Positions 9,876 to 18,184 of a stretch of DNA of 42,507 nt are shown here, piece after piece. The notes below the pieces were generated by a model. It saw only the letters and a program-made list of their open reading frames with translations, ran no database searches and was not told where the DNA came from. Positions within the stretch are counted from its first letter, which is position 1, and each line of letters starts with the position of its first letter. The stretch lies in assembly GCA_001800285.1 (NCBI GenBank), contig MGVC01000013.1, forward strand, positions 143,175 to 185,681, in the 5' to 3' direction. This DNA is from Elusimicrobia bacterium RIFOXYA2_FULL_39_19. GTDB lineage: Bacteria > Elusimicrobiota > Endomicrobiia > CG1-02-37-114 > XYA2-FULL-39-19. The position numbers and the translations under genes were made by a program.

Positions 9876-10453
9876 TTTAAGGCTCCTTTCTCAGTTATAA
9901 TCTTTGACATCCGTAAATCTTTTGCTGTTACCGGTATTTTTGCGGCAATTTGTTCACTGTAGGCAAGTGCTATTCTTTTTTTAAAAGGTACTTTTTTTAA
10001 AAAAGCATCGTAATAGCCTCCGCCGTAACCGATTCTTCTGCCGGTTTTATCAAATGCCAACCCTGGTACCAGAACTAAATCAATTTCTTCCGGATTAATA
10101 ACATTATCTTTGCTTTTTGGCTCCAAGATGTTATATTTTCCGAAAACTAATTCATTTTTCATGTTTTTGATTATAATTGATAACATTTTTTTTTGCGGCT
10201 TTGTCTGCACTTTTGGCAGTACTACTGTTTTTTTCATCTTTCGGGCTTTATTTATCATAGGCAACGTTGATACTTCTGAACGAAATGACATAAAAAACAT
10301 TACTTTTTTTGCCTGTTTGAATTCATTTGAATTTAAAACTTTTGCAGCTATTTTATTGTCTTTTTGTCTCCTTTCCATAAATGGGATTTCATTTCTGATT
10401 TTTGTGTACTTCTTCCGTAAATCGTTTTTCTGCTTTTTTATAGATAAAACCAT
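9866..10453 (-). CDS. fau: 5-formyltetrahydrofolate cyclo-ligase
   Basis: The enzyme converts 5-formyl-THF to 5,10-methenyl-THF with ATP and so recycles a storage or inhibitory folate. The 195-residue protein shows the family pattern: a basic N-terminal helix ([18 protein letters not shown]), a central [11 protein letters not shown] segment, [22 protein letters not shown] near residue 140, and a C-terminal YSEQ. The glycine-rich GYGGGYYD loop is diagnostic. In proteobacteria this gene often lies beside zapA with 6S RNA between them. Here rarA separates them, but the wider neighbourhood is reminiscent of that arrangement. It starts 5 bases after the rarA stop. Confidence 0.94.
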   Translation of the reverse strand: MVLSIKKQKNDLRKKYTKIRNEIPFMERRQKDNKIAAKVLNSNEFKQAKKVMFFMSFRSEVSTLPMINKARKMKKTVVLPKVQTKPQKKMLSIIIKNMKNELVFGKYNILEPKSKDNVINPEEIDLVLVPGLAFDKTGRRIGYGGGYYDAFLKKVPFKKRIALAYSEQIAAKIPVTAKDLRMSKIITEKGALKCC

Positions 10454-10458
10454 ATGTT

Positions 10459-11811
10459 TTACTGTTTGTTTTTTCTCCAGGCATCAAGGCGTTTCTTTAT
10501 TTCCGCTTCAAAACCCTGCTGTGTTGGATTATAAAACACTTTATGGTCAGGCATATATTCCTGTTCTATAAAATGATTGTTGAAACTATGTGGGTATTTG
10601 TATCCTTTTCCGTGGCCCAATGCTTCACCATCGGCACTGGCATCTTTTAAATGATCAGGCACCTCTCTTAATTTACCAGACTTTACTTCTTCTGATGCTG
10701 CAACAATACCCATGTAGCTGGCGTTTGATTTAGGAGCAGTAGAAACATATACAACAGCCTGGGCTAAAGGTATTCTGGCTTCCGGCATACCAACAAACTC
10801 TACTGCATGCAATGTAGCTATAGCAATCTGTATAGCATTTGGATCTGCGTTTCCCACATCTTCGCTAGCAGCAACAATGATACGCCTAGCTATGAAACGG
10901 GGATCTTCGCCGGCTTCAAGCATTTTTGCAAGCCAGTATAATGATGCATCCGGGTCACTGCCTCTCATAGATTTTATGAATGCCGAAATATGATCATAAT
11001 GCTGATCGCCGGATTTATCATATACAATTGCTTTTTTTTGCATAGATTCTTCTGCCAGGGGCAGGTCAAAAACGACAGTGTTATTTTTATCAGGTCTTGT
11101 GGTAAGAATTCCTACCTCAACAGCATTTAGCGCTTTTCTTGCGTCTCCTTCAGAATATTTGATTATGTGATCAAGGGCATCGTCTTTAATGTTTATTTCA
11201 ATTCCGGAAAAACCCAAATCCGTATTTCTAAGGGAATTTACAACGATTTTTTTTATTTCTTCATTTGATAAGGCTTTAAACTGAAAAACCTGCGACCTTG
11301 AAATTAGAGCAGAGTTTATATAGAAGAACGGATTTTCCGTAGTTATTCCGATTAAGGATATGACACCTTTTTCTACATAAGGCAACAGGGCGTCCTGCTG
11401 GGTTCTGTTAAAGTGGTGGATTTCATCTATAAGAAGAAGGGTTCTGGTGCCGTTTAAGATTCTACGGGATTTTGCTTCATCAATGATTTTGCGTAAATCT
11501 GGAATACCTATGATTACAGCATTGGTTTCTATAAAATTTGATTTGGTTTTTTGCGAAATTATCCTGGCAAGCGCACTTTTTCCTGTACCGGAAGGTCCAA
11601 AAAATATAAGGGAATTTATAGCATCGGATTCAATCATTCTTCTTAGAAGTTTACCAGGCCCAATGATGTGCTCCTGTCCGAAGTAATCATCAATGGTTTT
11701 TGGTGAAACCCTTAATGCCAAAGGTTTGATAGGCCCTGAAATTTCGGGGTGTTTAAAAAGTCCTGTTTCTTCAATTTCTATTTGTTTCATAGCAAGTCCA
11801 TTTTCCCGCAT
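10459..11811 (-). CDS. rarA: Replication-associated recombination protein A (MgsA/RarA AAA+ ATPase)
   Basis: RarA is a clamp-loader-like AAA+ ATPase acting at stalled replication forks. The 450-residue protein has a Walker A motif GPSGTGKSA, a Walker B motif LLLIDEIHHF, a sensor-1 region (IGITTENPFF) and the C-terminal MgsA domain with the SYMGI and HLKDAS segments typical of the family. The family-specific opening (DDYFGQEHIIG) is intact. The start at 11811 has a weak GAG-rich upstream sequence. An internal ATG at 11790 (MKQIEI) is equally possible and would remove seven residues. The gene starts about 45 bases after a U-tract terminator-like hairpin. Confidence 0.96.
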   Translation of the reverse strand: MRENGLAMKQIEIEETGLFKHPEISGPIKPLALRVSPKTIDDYFGQEHIIGPGKLLRRMIESDAINSLIFFGPSGTGKSALARIISQKTKSNFIETNAVIIGIPDLRKIIDEAKSRRILNGTRTLLLIDEIHHFNRTQQDALLPYVEKGVISLIGITTENPFFYINSALISRSQVFQFKALSNEEIKKIVVNSLRNTDLGFSGIEINIKDDALDHIIKYSEGDARKALNAVEVGILTTRPDKNNTVVFDLPLAEESMQKKAIVYDKSGDQHYDHISAFIKSMRGSDPDASLYWLAKMLEAGEDPRFIARRIIVAASEDVGNADPNAIQIAIATLHAVEFVGMPEARIPLAQAVVYVSTAPKSNASYMGIVAASEEVKSGKLREVPDHLKDASADGEALGHGKGYKYPHSFNNHFIEQEYMPDHKVFYNPTQQGFEAEIKKRLDAWRKNKQ

Positions 11812-11831
11812 TTCTGCACTCTCAATCCATT

Positions 11832-11858
11832 TTATTAATGGCTTTTTGCTATTAATAA
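11832..11858. repeat. AT-rich inverted repeat in the rarA leader
   Basis: TTATTAAT and ATTAATAA form an 8-bp stem, followed by one unpaired position, a GC/GC continuation and a TTTTT loop. It lies just before rarA and immediately after the U-tract of the larger hairpin. It could be a leader hairpin affecting rarA translation. It has no U-tract of its own on the minus strand. Confidence 0.55.
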
Positions 11859-11882
11859 AAAAACCCCGTGATGCCGTATCAA
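11854..11882 (-). promoter_or_regulatory. Possible promoter for rarA-fau-rny-ymdB-ispA inside the terminator hairpin
   Basis: On the minus strand TTGATA (11877-11882) and TTTATT (11854-11859) are 17 bases apart. The -35 box matches 5 of 6 and the -10 box 4 of 6 consensus positions. It overlaps the 3' arm and U-tract of the zapA terminator-like hairpin. The predicted start is about 35 bases before rarA. This is weaker than the other promoters reported here. Confidence 0.4.
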
Positions 11883-11940
11883 CAAGTTATTTAAAATATT
11901 ATTATTGCAATACTTTACTTGTTAATCCAACAGTACAGGG
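11857..11940 (-). terminator. Long hairpin with U7 tail after zapA (terminator or small RNA end)
   Basis: Read on the minus strand, CCCTGT (start 11940) pairs with ACGGGG (end 11864). Further in, TGTTG pairs with CGGCA, and ATTAACAAGT pairs with ACTTGTTGAT, counting G-U pairs. An apical AAAGTATT/AATATTTT stem closes around an 8-base loop. The 77-base hairpin is followed directly by seven Ts (11857-11863). It would end the zapB-zapA transcript. It lies downstream of zapA, where 6S RNA is found in proteobacteria, but is too short for a standard 6S RNA. Confidence 0.65.
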
Positions 11941-11977
11941 TAAAAATAAATTATGAAAACAATGATTAAAGAACTTT

Positions 11978-12259
11978 TTACAATACCTGGTCTATAATAA
12001 TAGATAATTCATCCGTTTTCTTATTTACCATTGATTGTAATTTCTCGTAATTTGTTTTCATGTTAAATAATTCGTCTGTGATATTAAGTGCCGTCAATAA
12101 TGCGATGTCGTAACTTCCTACCCTGTCCGTATTGGATTTGGCTTCTTTGAATTTCTCTTCTACATATTTAGCCCTTGCCTGGGCTTCTAAAGGATCTATG
12201 TCGCCTTCGATTGGATATGTTCTACCTAAAATTTCGACAAAAATGCGTTCTTTCATCAA
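11978..12259 (-). CDS. zapA: Cell division protein ZapA
   Basis: ZapA binds and bundles FtsZ filaments at the division ring. The 93-residue protein has the family pattern: a short beta-sheet head (RIFVEILGRTYPIEGD), a YVEEKFKEAK segment, DIALLTALNITDELF and a C-terminal coiled coil (about residues 60-90). The start overlaps the stop of the upstream coiled-coil gene by four bases (ATGA). The very first codons read MM, so the second ATG could also be used. A long U-tailed hairpin begins 37 bases after its stop codon. Confidence 0.9.
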   Translation of the reverse strand: MMKERIFVEILGRTYPIEGDIDPLEAQARAKYVEEKFKEAKSNTDRVGSYDIALLTALNITDELFNMKTNYEKLQSMVNKKTDELSIIIDQVL

Positions 12260-12486
12260 ATTCCGGCATCAGTGAATTTATTGAGCAGTTTGCTGAGTTT
12301 TTCCTTAATTTGATTCTTTTGGTCAACAAAACCGTCATATTCTACCTTGGATTTTTTTAAATCCTGCTTATCTTTTTCAAAATAGCTTAATTCTTCTTTA
12401 AGTTTTTCGTTTTCTAATGCTAAATACGCTGTTTTTTCTGTTAATTTCCTAACTTTTTGATCAAGATTGCTGATTTTTTGCTCCAT
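12256..12486 (-). CDS. Small coiled-coil protein, ZapB-like division factor candidate
   Basis: This 76-residue protein is predicted to be a coiled coil through most of its length (heptads from about residue 5 to 70, rich in K, E, L and N). It has no signal peptide or cysteine. Its size, composition and direct coupling to zapA (four-base overlap) suggest a ZapB-type partner that layers onto the ZapA-FtsZ ring. Coiled coils give poor homology evidence, so the name rests on context. The start codon lies only about 6 bases from the -10 box of the promoter at 12492-12520, with no Shine-Dalgarno sequence and no alternative start nearby. The transcript may therefore be leaderless. Confidence 0.7.
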   Translation of the reverse strand: MEQKISNLDQKVRKLTEKTAYLALENEKLKEELSYFEKDKQDLKKSKVEYDGFVDQKNQIKEKLSKLLNKFTDAGI

Positions 12487-12491
12487 ACTGC

Positions 12492-12520
12492 ATCATATAA
12501 TAAAATGCCGGTAGTGTCAA
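12492..12520 (-). promoter_or_regulatory. Strong sigma70-like promoter for zapB-zapA
   Basis: On the minus strand TTGACA (12515-12520) and TATGAT (12492-12497) are separated by exactly 17 bases. The -35 box overlaps the 3' end of pheT. The expected transcription start coincides with the A or T of the zapB start codon at 12486. Confidence 0.78.
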
Positions 12521-14910
12521 GTAGTTCTGAGGGTAATTCCATGCTTACCTAACCTGTCAAGAAGGTGGGTTACTTTGTTGTTTATTTCATCATCAGTCAT
12601 TGTTTTCGATTTATGGTTGAAATATAAAGTAAAACTTAAACTTTTCATGTCTTTATGAATTTTATCGCCTTTATAAATGTCAAATAGCCTGGAGGATACT
12701 GAGATATCATTTGAGTTCAATTTTGATATTTCTTCAGCAATTAAACTATAATTAAGTTCTTCCGGAGCTAATACAGACAAATCTCTTTTTGATGTAGGCA
12801 TTGTGGAAAACTGAACAAATTCTTTATTCTGTGATTTTGCTTTTAATAATTGTTCTAAATTTATTTCTGCATAGTAAATATTCTGCTCAATATCCTTCAA
12901 ATAATTAGAATCTAAAAGGCCGAACGATGCTATGGCTTCCCCGTTTTTGGCATGAATTACCGCAGAAACAGTTTTATCATAATAGCTTTCTGTATTTTCA
13001 TTCGTTATTTCCCTAAAATCCGTTAGATTGAAAACTTTTGCCAGCAGTTCCTGTACCAAGCCTGAAACATAATAAAAATCTATGGGCTTGACTTTTACAT
13101 TCCATTGAGTTGATTCTATGTTACCTTTCAGTATTAAAGCAAGACTGTATTCTTCGGAGACTTTATTTGAGGTTTTCCGGAAATTATATGTCTTACCAAA
13201 CTCATAAAGTTTTATATCTGTTATCTGATTATTCAAATTATGATTCAAATTACTTAACAGTGAAGGAAGCAATGACGGCCTTAAATATTGAGTATCTTTT
13301 GATAAAGGATTATCAATTTCTATAAGCATATTATCTTCAGAAATTATTGCAGATAGGTCATTTTTATAAAAACTATAGTTCAGTGCTTCGTATATACCTT
13401 GGCCTGACATAAACATCTGTACTTTTCTCTGTACCTCTATTACCGGTTCAATTTCCAGGTTTTCCTGTAAACTAGAAATACGCAGAGTAGCAGGAACAGT
13501 ATCGTATCCTTTAATTCTAGCTACGTCTTCTATAAGATCTATTTCTTCATTTACATCTATCCGAAACGAAGGAACTTCGACGCTTAGATTATCATCCTGT
13601 GGTTCTATCCGCATCTGAAGCCTCTGAAGAATGTCTACTATATCCTTTTTTTCATATGAAGTCCCCAGCACTTTATTTACCTGTGACGTTCGTAAAAACA
13701 TTTTTTTATTTTTATTTTCTTTTGAATAAACATCATGAGAGCTTACAAAATTTCCCTGGGCAACTTCTAATATTAGATAAATTGCCCGCTTGTAAGCCAT
13801 TTCGCTGTTATCCCAGGAACAACCTCGTTCAAATCTATATGACGCATCTGTAGATACATTCAGAGCATTCCTGGTACTTCTTATTGACGACGAATTAAAT
13901 AGGGCGCTTTCAAGGATTATGTTTTTTGTAATCTCCGTTACCCCTGATTTTTCTGCTCCTATTACCCCAGCAATTGCTTGGGCGGATTTCGAATCTGCTA
14001 TTACTAGCATATCTGATTTTAACTTGTATTCTATACCATTTAATGCTGTTACTTTTTCGTCTTGATTTGCTTTTCTTACTACAATTTTGCTGTCTGACAT
14101 TTTTTCAATGTCAAAAGCATGAAGAGGATGTCCAATTTCAAGCAATACATAATTTGTTATATCTACAATATTGTTAATTGGTCGCAACCCATGACTTATG
14201 AGCCTGAATTTTATTCTATTGGGAGATTCTTTTACTGATACATTACTGATGTATGAGGCTATATATCTTGAACAGAGTTCATCGTTTTGTATTTCTACCG
14301 GGATATGATCATCCATTGTTTTTCTTGGCACATACAACTCCGGAGTTCTTAAATTTATTGCCAGTTTAGCTGATAATTCTCTTGCTATACCCATTACACT
14401 TAAACAATCAGGTCTGTTTGGGGATACCGCAATATCAAAAACAACGTCTTTTAAATCATATAATGAATTCAATGATTTACCTAAAGGTGTGTCCGGAGGC
14501 AATATCATTATCCCGGCATGGTCTTGGTTTATGTTAAGTTCTTTTGATGAACAAAGCATACCGTCAGAATTTTCGCCACGAATTGAAGATAACTTTATCT
14601 CCAAACCATTTGGCATCACGGATCCTGGCAGAGCTAATGGGACTACATCACCTGCTTTTATGTTTTTTGCCCCGCATACAATTGAATACACTTTCTGGTC
14701 ATCAATAACCCTGCAAAGAACAAGTTTGTCAGCATTAGGATGTTTGCTTATTTCTTCTATTTTAGTTGAAATTACTAAATCCGGAATATTGAAAGGCACC
14801 GATATTTCTTCAATTTCAAAACCTATGGATTGAAGTATTCCGGCAATCTGTTCCGGTGTATAATTATCAATTTGAATGAATTCTTTAATCCAGTTATAGG
14901 ATACTTTCAT
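12517..14910 (-). CDS. pheT: Phenylalanyl-tRNA synthetase beta subunit
   Basis: PheT pairs with PheS to form the (alpha-beta)2 enzyme charging tRNA-Phe. The 797-residue length is normal. Domains in order: an N-terminal tRNA-binding EMAP/YtpR-like domain (about residues 40-150, HPNADKLVLCRV), the B3/B4 editing region (VSPNRPDCLSVMGIAREL, then RPINNIVDITNYVLLEIGHP), the B5 domain (near 400-480), the catalytic-like core, and a C-terminal FDX-ACB anticodon-binding domain (KRDLSVLAPEELNY to the end). The gene starts 4 bases after pheS. Its 3' end carries the promoter for zapB. Confidence 0.98.
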   Translation of the reverse strand: MKVSYNWIKEFIQIDNYTPEQIAGILQSIGFEIEEISVPFNIPDLVISTKIEEISKHPNADKLVLCRVIDDQKVYSIVCGAKNIKAGDVVPLALPGSVMPNGLEIKLSSIRGENSDGMLCSSKELNINQDHAGIMILPPDTPLGKSLNSLYDLKDVVFDIAVSPNRPDCLSVMGIARELSAKLAINLRTPELYVPRKTMDDHIPVEIQNDELCSRYIASYISNVSVKESPNRIKFRLISHGLRPINNIVDITNYVLLEIGHPLHAFDIEKMSDSKIVVRKANQDEKVTALNGIEYKLKSDMLVIADSKSAQAIAGVIGAEKSGVTEITKNIILESALFNSSSIRSTRNALNVSTDASYRFERGCSWDNSEMAYKRAIYLILEVAQGNFVSSHDVYSKENKNKKMFLRTSQVNKVLGTSYEKKDIVDILQRLQMRIEPQDDNLSVEVPSFRIDVNEEIDLIEDVARIKGYDTVPATLRISSLQENLEIEPVIEVQRKVQMFMSGQGIYEALNYSFYKNDLSAIISEDNMLIEIDNPLSKDTQYLRPSLLPSLLSNLNHNLNNQITDIKLYEFGKTYNFRKTSNKVSEEYSLALILKGNIESTQWNVKVKPIDFYYVSGLVQELLAKVFNLTDFREITNENTESYYDKTVSAVIHAKNGEAIASFGLLDSNYLKDIEQNIYYAEINLEQLLKAKSQNKEFVQFSTMPTSKRDLSVLAPEELNYSLIAEEISKLNSNDISVSSRLFDIYKGDKIHKDMKSLSFTLYFNHKSKTMTDDEINNKVTHLLDRLGKHGITLRTT

Positions 14911-14914
14911 ATTT

Positions 14915-15994
14915 CTAAAATTGCCTCAAGAATCTCAGGTCATTTTCGTAAAACAACCTCATATCATTTACTTTGAATTTTAACATTGCCAACCGCTCTA
15001 TACCTATACCAAAAGCAAATCCTGTATACTTTTCTCTGTCAAATTTTACATAATCAAACACTCTTGGATTTACCATTCCACAACCCAATGCTTCCAGCCA
15101 TCCTGATTTTTTGCATATACTGCATCCTTTTCCCGAACAGAAAACACAGCCAATATCCATTTCTGCCGAAGGTTCCGTGAAAGGAAAATATGATGGCCTG
15201 AACCTCACGGATATTGTTTCACCAAAAAATCTTTTAGCAAAACACTCAAGAGTTGCCTTAAGATCTGCAAATGTCACATTTGCATCTACCGCTAGACCTT
15301 CTATCTGATGAAACACTGCTGAGTGGGTGGAATCCACAGCCTCATTTCGATACACTCTTCCCGGAACAATTATTCTAATTGGTGGTTTAACTTTTTCCAT
15401 TATTCTTACTTGTACTGGTGAGGTGTGTGTTCTTAACAAAACTTTTAAATTATTCCCATAAGTGTTAAATTCATTTTTTATATAGAACGTGTCCTGTAAG
15501 TCTCTTGCAGGATGATCTTTTGGTATGTTTAATGCTTCAAAATTATAATAATCTGTTTCAATTTCAGGACCTAATGCTATCTGAAACCCTAATGATTCAA
15601 ATATACTTATGATTTTATCTTTTATTTGTGTCAGAGGATGTGAATTGGCAAATTTAACTGGATATCCCGGAAGAGACAAGTCAGCGTTATTCTTTTTTGA
15701 GTTGTTTTTAGAATTTTTGTTTATTTCTTTTTGCTTATTTTCAAATAGATTTTCAGCGTTTGTTTTTAATTCATTCAGCACTTTGCCATATTTCTTTCTA
15801 TCGTCTATTTCAATGTCAGGCAAAAGCTTTAAAACAGACTGTATGCTTCCTTTCCTTCCTAAATATTTGTTTTTTAGATTAGATATAGCTTCCGAGTTCG
15901 AAGTATTTCCCAATTCTTTGTTTAATTCTTTAGAGATGTTTTCTATTTTTGATTGGATCGATGATGAGTCAGTGTCTTTGTGAGGGGTTTTCAT
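14915..15994 (-). CDS. pheS: Phenylalanyl-tRNA synthetase alpha subunit
   Basis: PheS is the catalytic class II subunit of PheRS. The 359-residue protein has an N-terminal coiled-coil tRNA-binding arm (residues about 1-100). That arm includes LKNKYLGRKG and ends in an unusual asparagine/lysine-rich linker (KNSKNNSKKNN). The catalytic domain follows, with class II motif 2 (GRVYRNEAVDSTHSAVFHQ) and motif 3 (FGIGIERLAML). A CVFCSGKGCSIC cysteine cluster before motif 3 resembles that in many bacterial PheS proteins. It overlaps the TPR gene upstream by four bases and precedes pheT by four bases, a tight operon. Confidence 0.98.
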   Translation of the reverse strand: MKTPHKDTDSSSIQSKIENISKELNKELGNTSNSEAISNLKNKYLGRKGSIQSVLKLLPDIEIDDRKKYGKVLNELKTNAENLFENKQKEINKNSKNNSKKNNADLSLPGYPVKFANSHPLTQIKDKIISIFESLGFQIALGPEIETDYYNFEALNIPKDHPARDLQDTFYIKNEFNTYGNNLKVLLRTHTSPVQVRIMEKVKPPIRIIVPGRVYRNEAVDSTHSAVFHQIEGLAVDANVTFADLKATLECFAKRFFGETISVRFRPSYFPFTEPSAEMDIGCVFCSGKGCSICKKSGWLEALGCGMVNPRVFDYVKFDREKYTGFAFGIGIERLAMLKFKVNDMRLFYENDLRFLRQF

Positions 15995-16281
15995 AAACCT
16001 ACAAGTCTTTCAAGATGTTCTTTTGCCAGCTTATAGTTTGGTTCTATGGATAACGCCTTTTCGTACATTTCTTTTGCTTCAGAAACAATGTTTTTACTTT
16101 CGTAAACCAAACCAAGATTGTAATAAATTTCTGCCTTAACTGGATTTATCTTTACTGCTTTCCTGAATTCATCTATAGCTTGGTCATATTTTCCGTTAAC
16201 AAAGTAGAACTTTCCCATTTCCAGGAGAGCATCATCTTTTGTTTCCGTATGTTCTAATTTTTCCGAATTTTTCTTTGCCAT
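15991..16281 (-). CDS. Small tetratricopeptide-repeat protein
   Basis: This 96-residue protein has a charged N-terminal tail and then two clear TPR motifs and part of a third (about residues 18-90). They show the typical G...Y..G.Y..A...F..A....P spacing (GKFYFVNGKYDQAIDEF; YYNLGLVYESKNIVSEA). There is no signal peptide, so it is probably a cytoplasmic protein-protein interaction module. It is wedged between the RCK-domain gene (one base apart) and pheS (four-base overlap), so it is cotranscribed with both. Nothing in the sequence identifies its partner. Confidence 0.85.
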   Translation of the reverse strand: MAKKNSEKLEHTETKDDALLEMGKFYFVNGKYDQAIDEFRKAVKINPVKAEIYYNLGLVYESKNIVSEAKEMYEKALSIEPNYKLAKEHLERLVGL

Positions 16282-16282
16282 A

Positions 16283-16975
16283 TTAAAGTTGTTTTATTGC
16301 GTCTATATCTGCTTCTCTTCCTATTACATAAACTATATCGCCTTCCATTAATTCTTCATCAGCCAGAGGCGCTATATTAATGTCAACTTTAAAATCACTT
16401 TCACCTGAATCAGTCAAAAAAGGTGTTTTTCTTTTTACTGCTATTATTGTCACATTGAACTCGGGTCGTAAATTTGACTGCCTGATTGTTTTTCCCCAAA
16501 ATTTCTTTGGCAGCATTATTTCTACAATATTGTATTCTGGGGACAATTCGATTTCTTCTATTATATTAGGGGAAATCAGGCTTTGACCTAATTTTTTTGC
16601 CATCTCCAGTTCGGGATATATTATTCTGTCAGCACCTAACTTTGCTGCTATTTTAGCGTGCATTGAATTTATACTTTTTACTATAACTTTCTTAATTCCA
16701 AGTTCTTTTAAGTGTAATGTAGCTAAAATACTATCTTCGAGATTTTCACCTATGGCTATAATTCCAACATCAATGTCTTTTAAATTCAATGCTTTTAAAA
16801 CCTTATCATCAGTTGCGTCGGCTATAATTGCTTTTGTTACACTTTGGGATATTTCATTGACTTTTTTTTCATTATTATCAATGGCAATTACTTGGGCACC
16901 TTTTTCTGAAAGGTACTTAGCAACGTTCATTCCAAATGTTCCAAGACCAATTACAAGGAATTGATTGTCTTTCAT
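16283..16975 (-). CDS. TrkA/KtrA-family potassium uptake regulatory protein (RCK domains)
   Basis: The 230-residue protein has an N-terminal RCK_N Rossmann domain (FLVIGLGTFGMNVAKYLSEK with the GxGxxG nucleotide motif, then AIIADATDD) and an RCK_C domain (about residues 140-225). One-RCK regulators of this size (KtrA/KtrC type) gate a separate membrane potassium channel of the TrkH/KtrB type in response to nucleotides. No membrane partner is present in the window. The gene lies between rplT and the TPR gene. Its Shine-Dalgarno sequence is weak (GGAAAA), and the upstream spacer has only a poor promoter-like sequence. Confidence 0.92.
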   Translation of the reverse strand: MKDNQFLVIGLGTFGMNVAKYLSEKGAQVIAIDNNEKKVNEISQSVTKAIIADATDDKVLKALNLKDIDVGIIAIGENLEDSILATLHLKELGIKKVIVKSINSMHAKIAAKLGADRIIYPELEMAKKLGQSLISPNIIEEIELSPEYNIVEIMLPKKFWGKTIRQSNLRPEFNVTIIAVKRKTPFLTDSGESDFKVDINIAPLADEELMEGDIVYVIGREADIDAIKQL

Positions 16976-17007
16976 CGGCAGTTTTCCGGATATAATTCAG
17001 GTAGTCC

Positions 17008-17364
17008 CTATTTTGCAACGGAACCCTTTACGAGTTCTGCAAGGTTTGTAAATGCAGCTTTGTCATTTACTGCCATGTCTGCCAGCATTTTCCTATTGAT
17101 TATTATGCCTTTTTTATGCAGACCATCAATAAATTTATTATATGGAAGGTTTAATTCTCTCGCGAGAGCATTTATACGGGTAATCCATAACTTCTTAAAA
17201 TCTCTTTTTCTTTTCTTCCTGTCAATATATGAACGTTCCAGCATTTTCTCAACATGCTGGTGTACCATCCTCCATCTATTGCTTTTATTTGAATAGCTGC
17301 CTTTCGCCATTCTAAAAACTTTTTTCTTTCTTTGTCTTGTGTATACTACGCTTCTTACTCTCAT
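17008..17364 (-). CDS. rplT: 50S ribosomal protein L20
   Basis: L20 binds 23S rRNA early in 50S assembly and represses its own operon in several bacteria. The 118-residue sequence has the diagnostic basic N terminus and the core RKKRKRDFKKLWITRINALA, followed by INRKMLADMAVNDKAAFTNL. The first residues (MRVRSVVYTRQRKKKVFRMAKG) differ slightly from the usual MARVKRG start, but the alignment continues without gaps. The start is 7 bases after the rpmI stop. It ends the infC-rpmI-rplT operon, an order conserved in most bacteria. Confidence 0.98.
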   Translation of the reverse strand: MRVRSVVYTRQRKKKVFRMAKGSYSNKSNRWRMVHQHVEKMLERSYIDRKKRKRDFKKLWITRINALARELNLPYNKFIDGLHKKGIIINRKMLADMAVNDKAAFTNLAELVKGSVAK

Positions 17365-17371
17365 TTTATTA

Positions 17372-17569
17372 TCACCTATTTCCCAGAGCCATTTTTATAG
17401 TTTTTCTTTCAGGTCCGCTTAACACTTCGGTTCTACGTAAATTTCTTCCGCGATTTCCAGACATACCTGTAAGAAGATGCCTCTGACCAGCTTTTCTGTA
17501 TTTTACTTTTCCTGTGCCTGTAATTTTGAATCTTTTCTTTGCTCCGCTGTGTGTTTTTAGTTTGTTCAT
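17372..17569 (-). CDS. rpmI: 50S ribosomal protein L35
   Basis: This 65-residue, strongly basic protein has the L35 signature [20 protein letters not shown] near the start and [15 protein letters not shown] in the middle. Length and composition are normal. Its start overlaps the infC stop by four bases, giving translational coupling, and rplT follows 7 bases later. Confidence 0.97.
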   Translation of the reverse strand: MNKLKTHSGAKKRFKITGTGKVKYRKAGQRHLLTGMSGNRGRNLRRTEVLSGPERKTIKMALGNR

Positions 17570-18090
17570 TTTTTTAGTGGCGAAAATTGGACTATCAGCC
17601 TATTCCCTTCAAATTTTGGTTCAAAATCAACGGCAGCTATGTCTTTTAAAGTTTCCCTGATTTTTACAACCAGTTCTTTTCCGATATCTTGGTGAGTCAT
17701 TTCTCTTCCCAGAAATAAAACGGTAAATTTAACCTTATGTTTCTTTTCAAGAAAGTCTTTAGCGTGATTGATTTTAAACTGTAAATCGTGTTCCCCGATT
17801 ACGGGACGCATTCTTATTTCTTTAATAACCTGCGTTTGCCTGTTTTTCTTACGTTGTTCTTTTAGTTTCTGATTCTGCTCGTATTTATATTTTGAGAAAT
17901 CAATAATTTTACAAATCGGCGGATTTGATGTAGGAACGATTTCTACTAAATCTTTTCCGCTTTCTCGTGCAAGTTTTATGGCTTCCTGCGTAGGGTTTAC
18001 CCCTAACTGCTCGCCTGTTTCGCTTAAAACTCTTACTTGTGGTACTCTTATGTATTCGTTTATCCTAACTCTTGGTTCTCCAGGTTTCAC
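17566..18090 (-). CDS. infC: Translation initiation factor IF-3
   Basis: IF-3 keeps ribosomal subunits apart and checks start-codon pairing. The 174-residue protein has the N-terminal domain ([30 protein letters not shown]), a basic linker (about residues 70-85) and the C-terminal 30S-binding domain ([17 protein letters not shown]). The reading frame can only begin at the GTG at 18088-18090, because an in-frame TAA lies two codons upstream. Non-ATG starts are common for infC; in E. coli the start is ATT and supports autoregulation. A GAGAGG stretch lies unusually far upstream (about 15 bases). A near-consensus promoter precedes the gene. Confidence 0.97.
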   Translation of the reverse strand: MKPGEPRVRINEYIRVPQVRVLSETGEQLGVNPTQEAIKLARESGKDLVEIVPTSNPPICKIIDFSKYKYEQNQKLKEQRKKNRQTQVIKEIRMRPVIGEHDLQFKINHAKDFLEKKHKVKFTVLFLGREMTHQDIGKELVVKIRETLKDIAAVDFEPKFEGNRLIVQFSPLKK

Positions 18091-18146
18091 TTTTTAAAAT
18101 TATTACCTCTCTATTAAATTTTACTATTGTGCCAATAATGTACTAT

Positions 18147-18175
18147 AAGATACAAAAAATATTATTCTATGTCAA
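18147..18175 (-). promoter_or_regulatory. Sigma70-like promoter for infC-rpmI-rplT
   Basis: On the minus strand TTGACA (18170-18175) is 17 bases from TATCTT (18147-18152). It lies in the 94-base gap after thrS and would give a leader of about 50 bases. That leader contains a small TATTG/CAATA hairpin. It is too short for the large L20-responsive attenuator known in Bacillus. Confidence 0.72.
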
Positions 18176-18184
18176 GATGTTTAT

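Noticed and set aside
11857-11977. 6S RNA (ssrS) gene after zapA
   Set aside because: The position is suggestive, but the hairpin is about 77 bases rather than about 180 and I cannot see the large central bubble of 6S RNA. Kept only as a finding to check.
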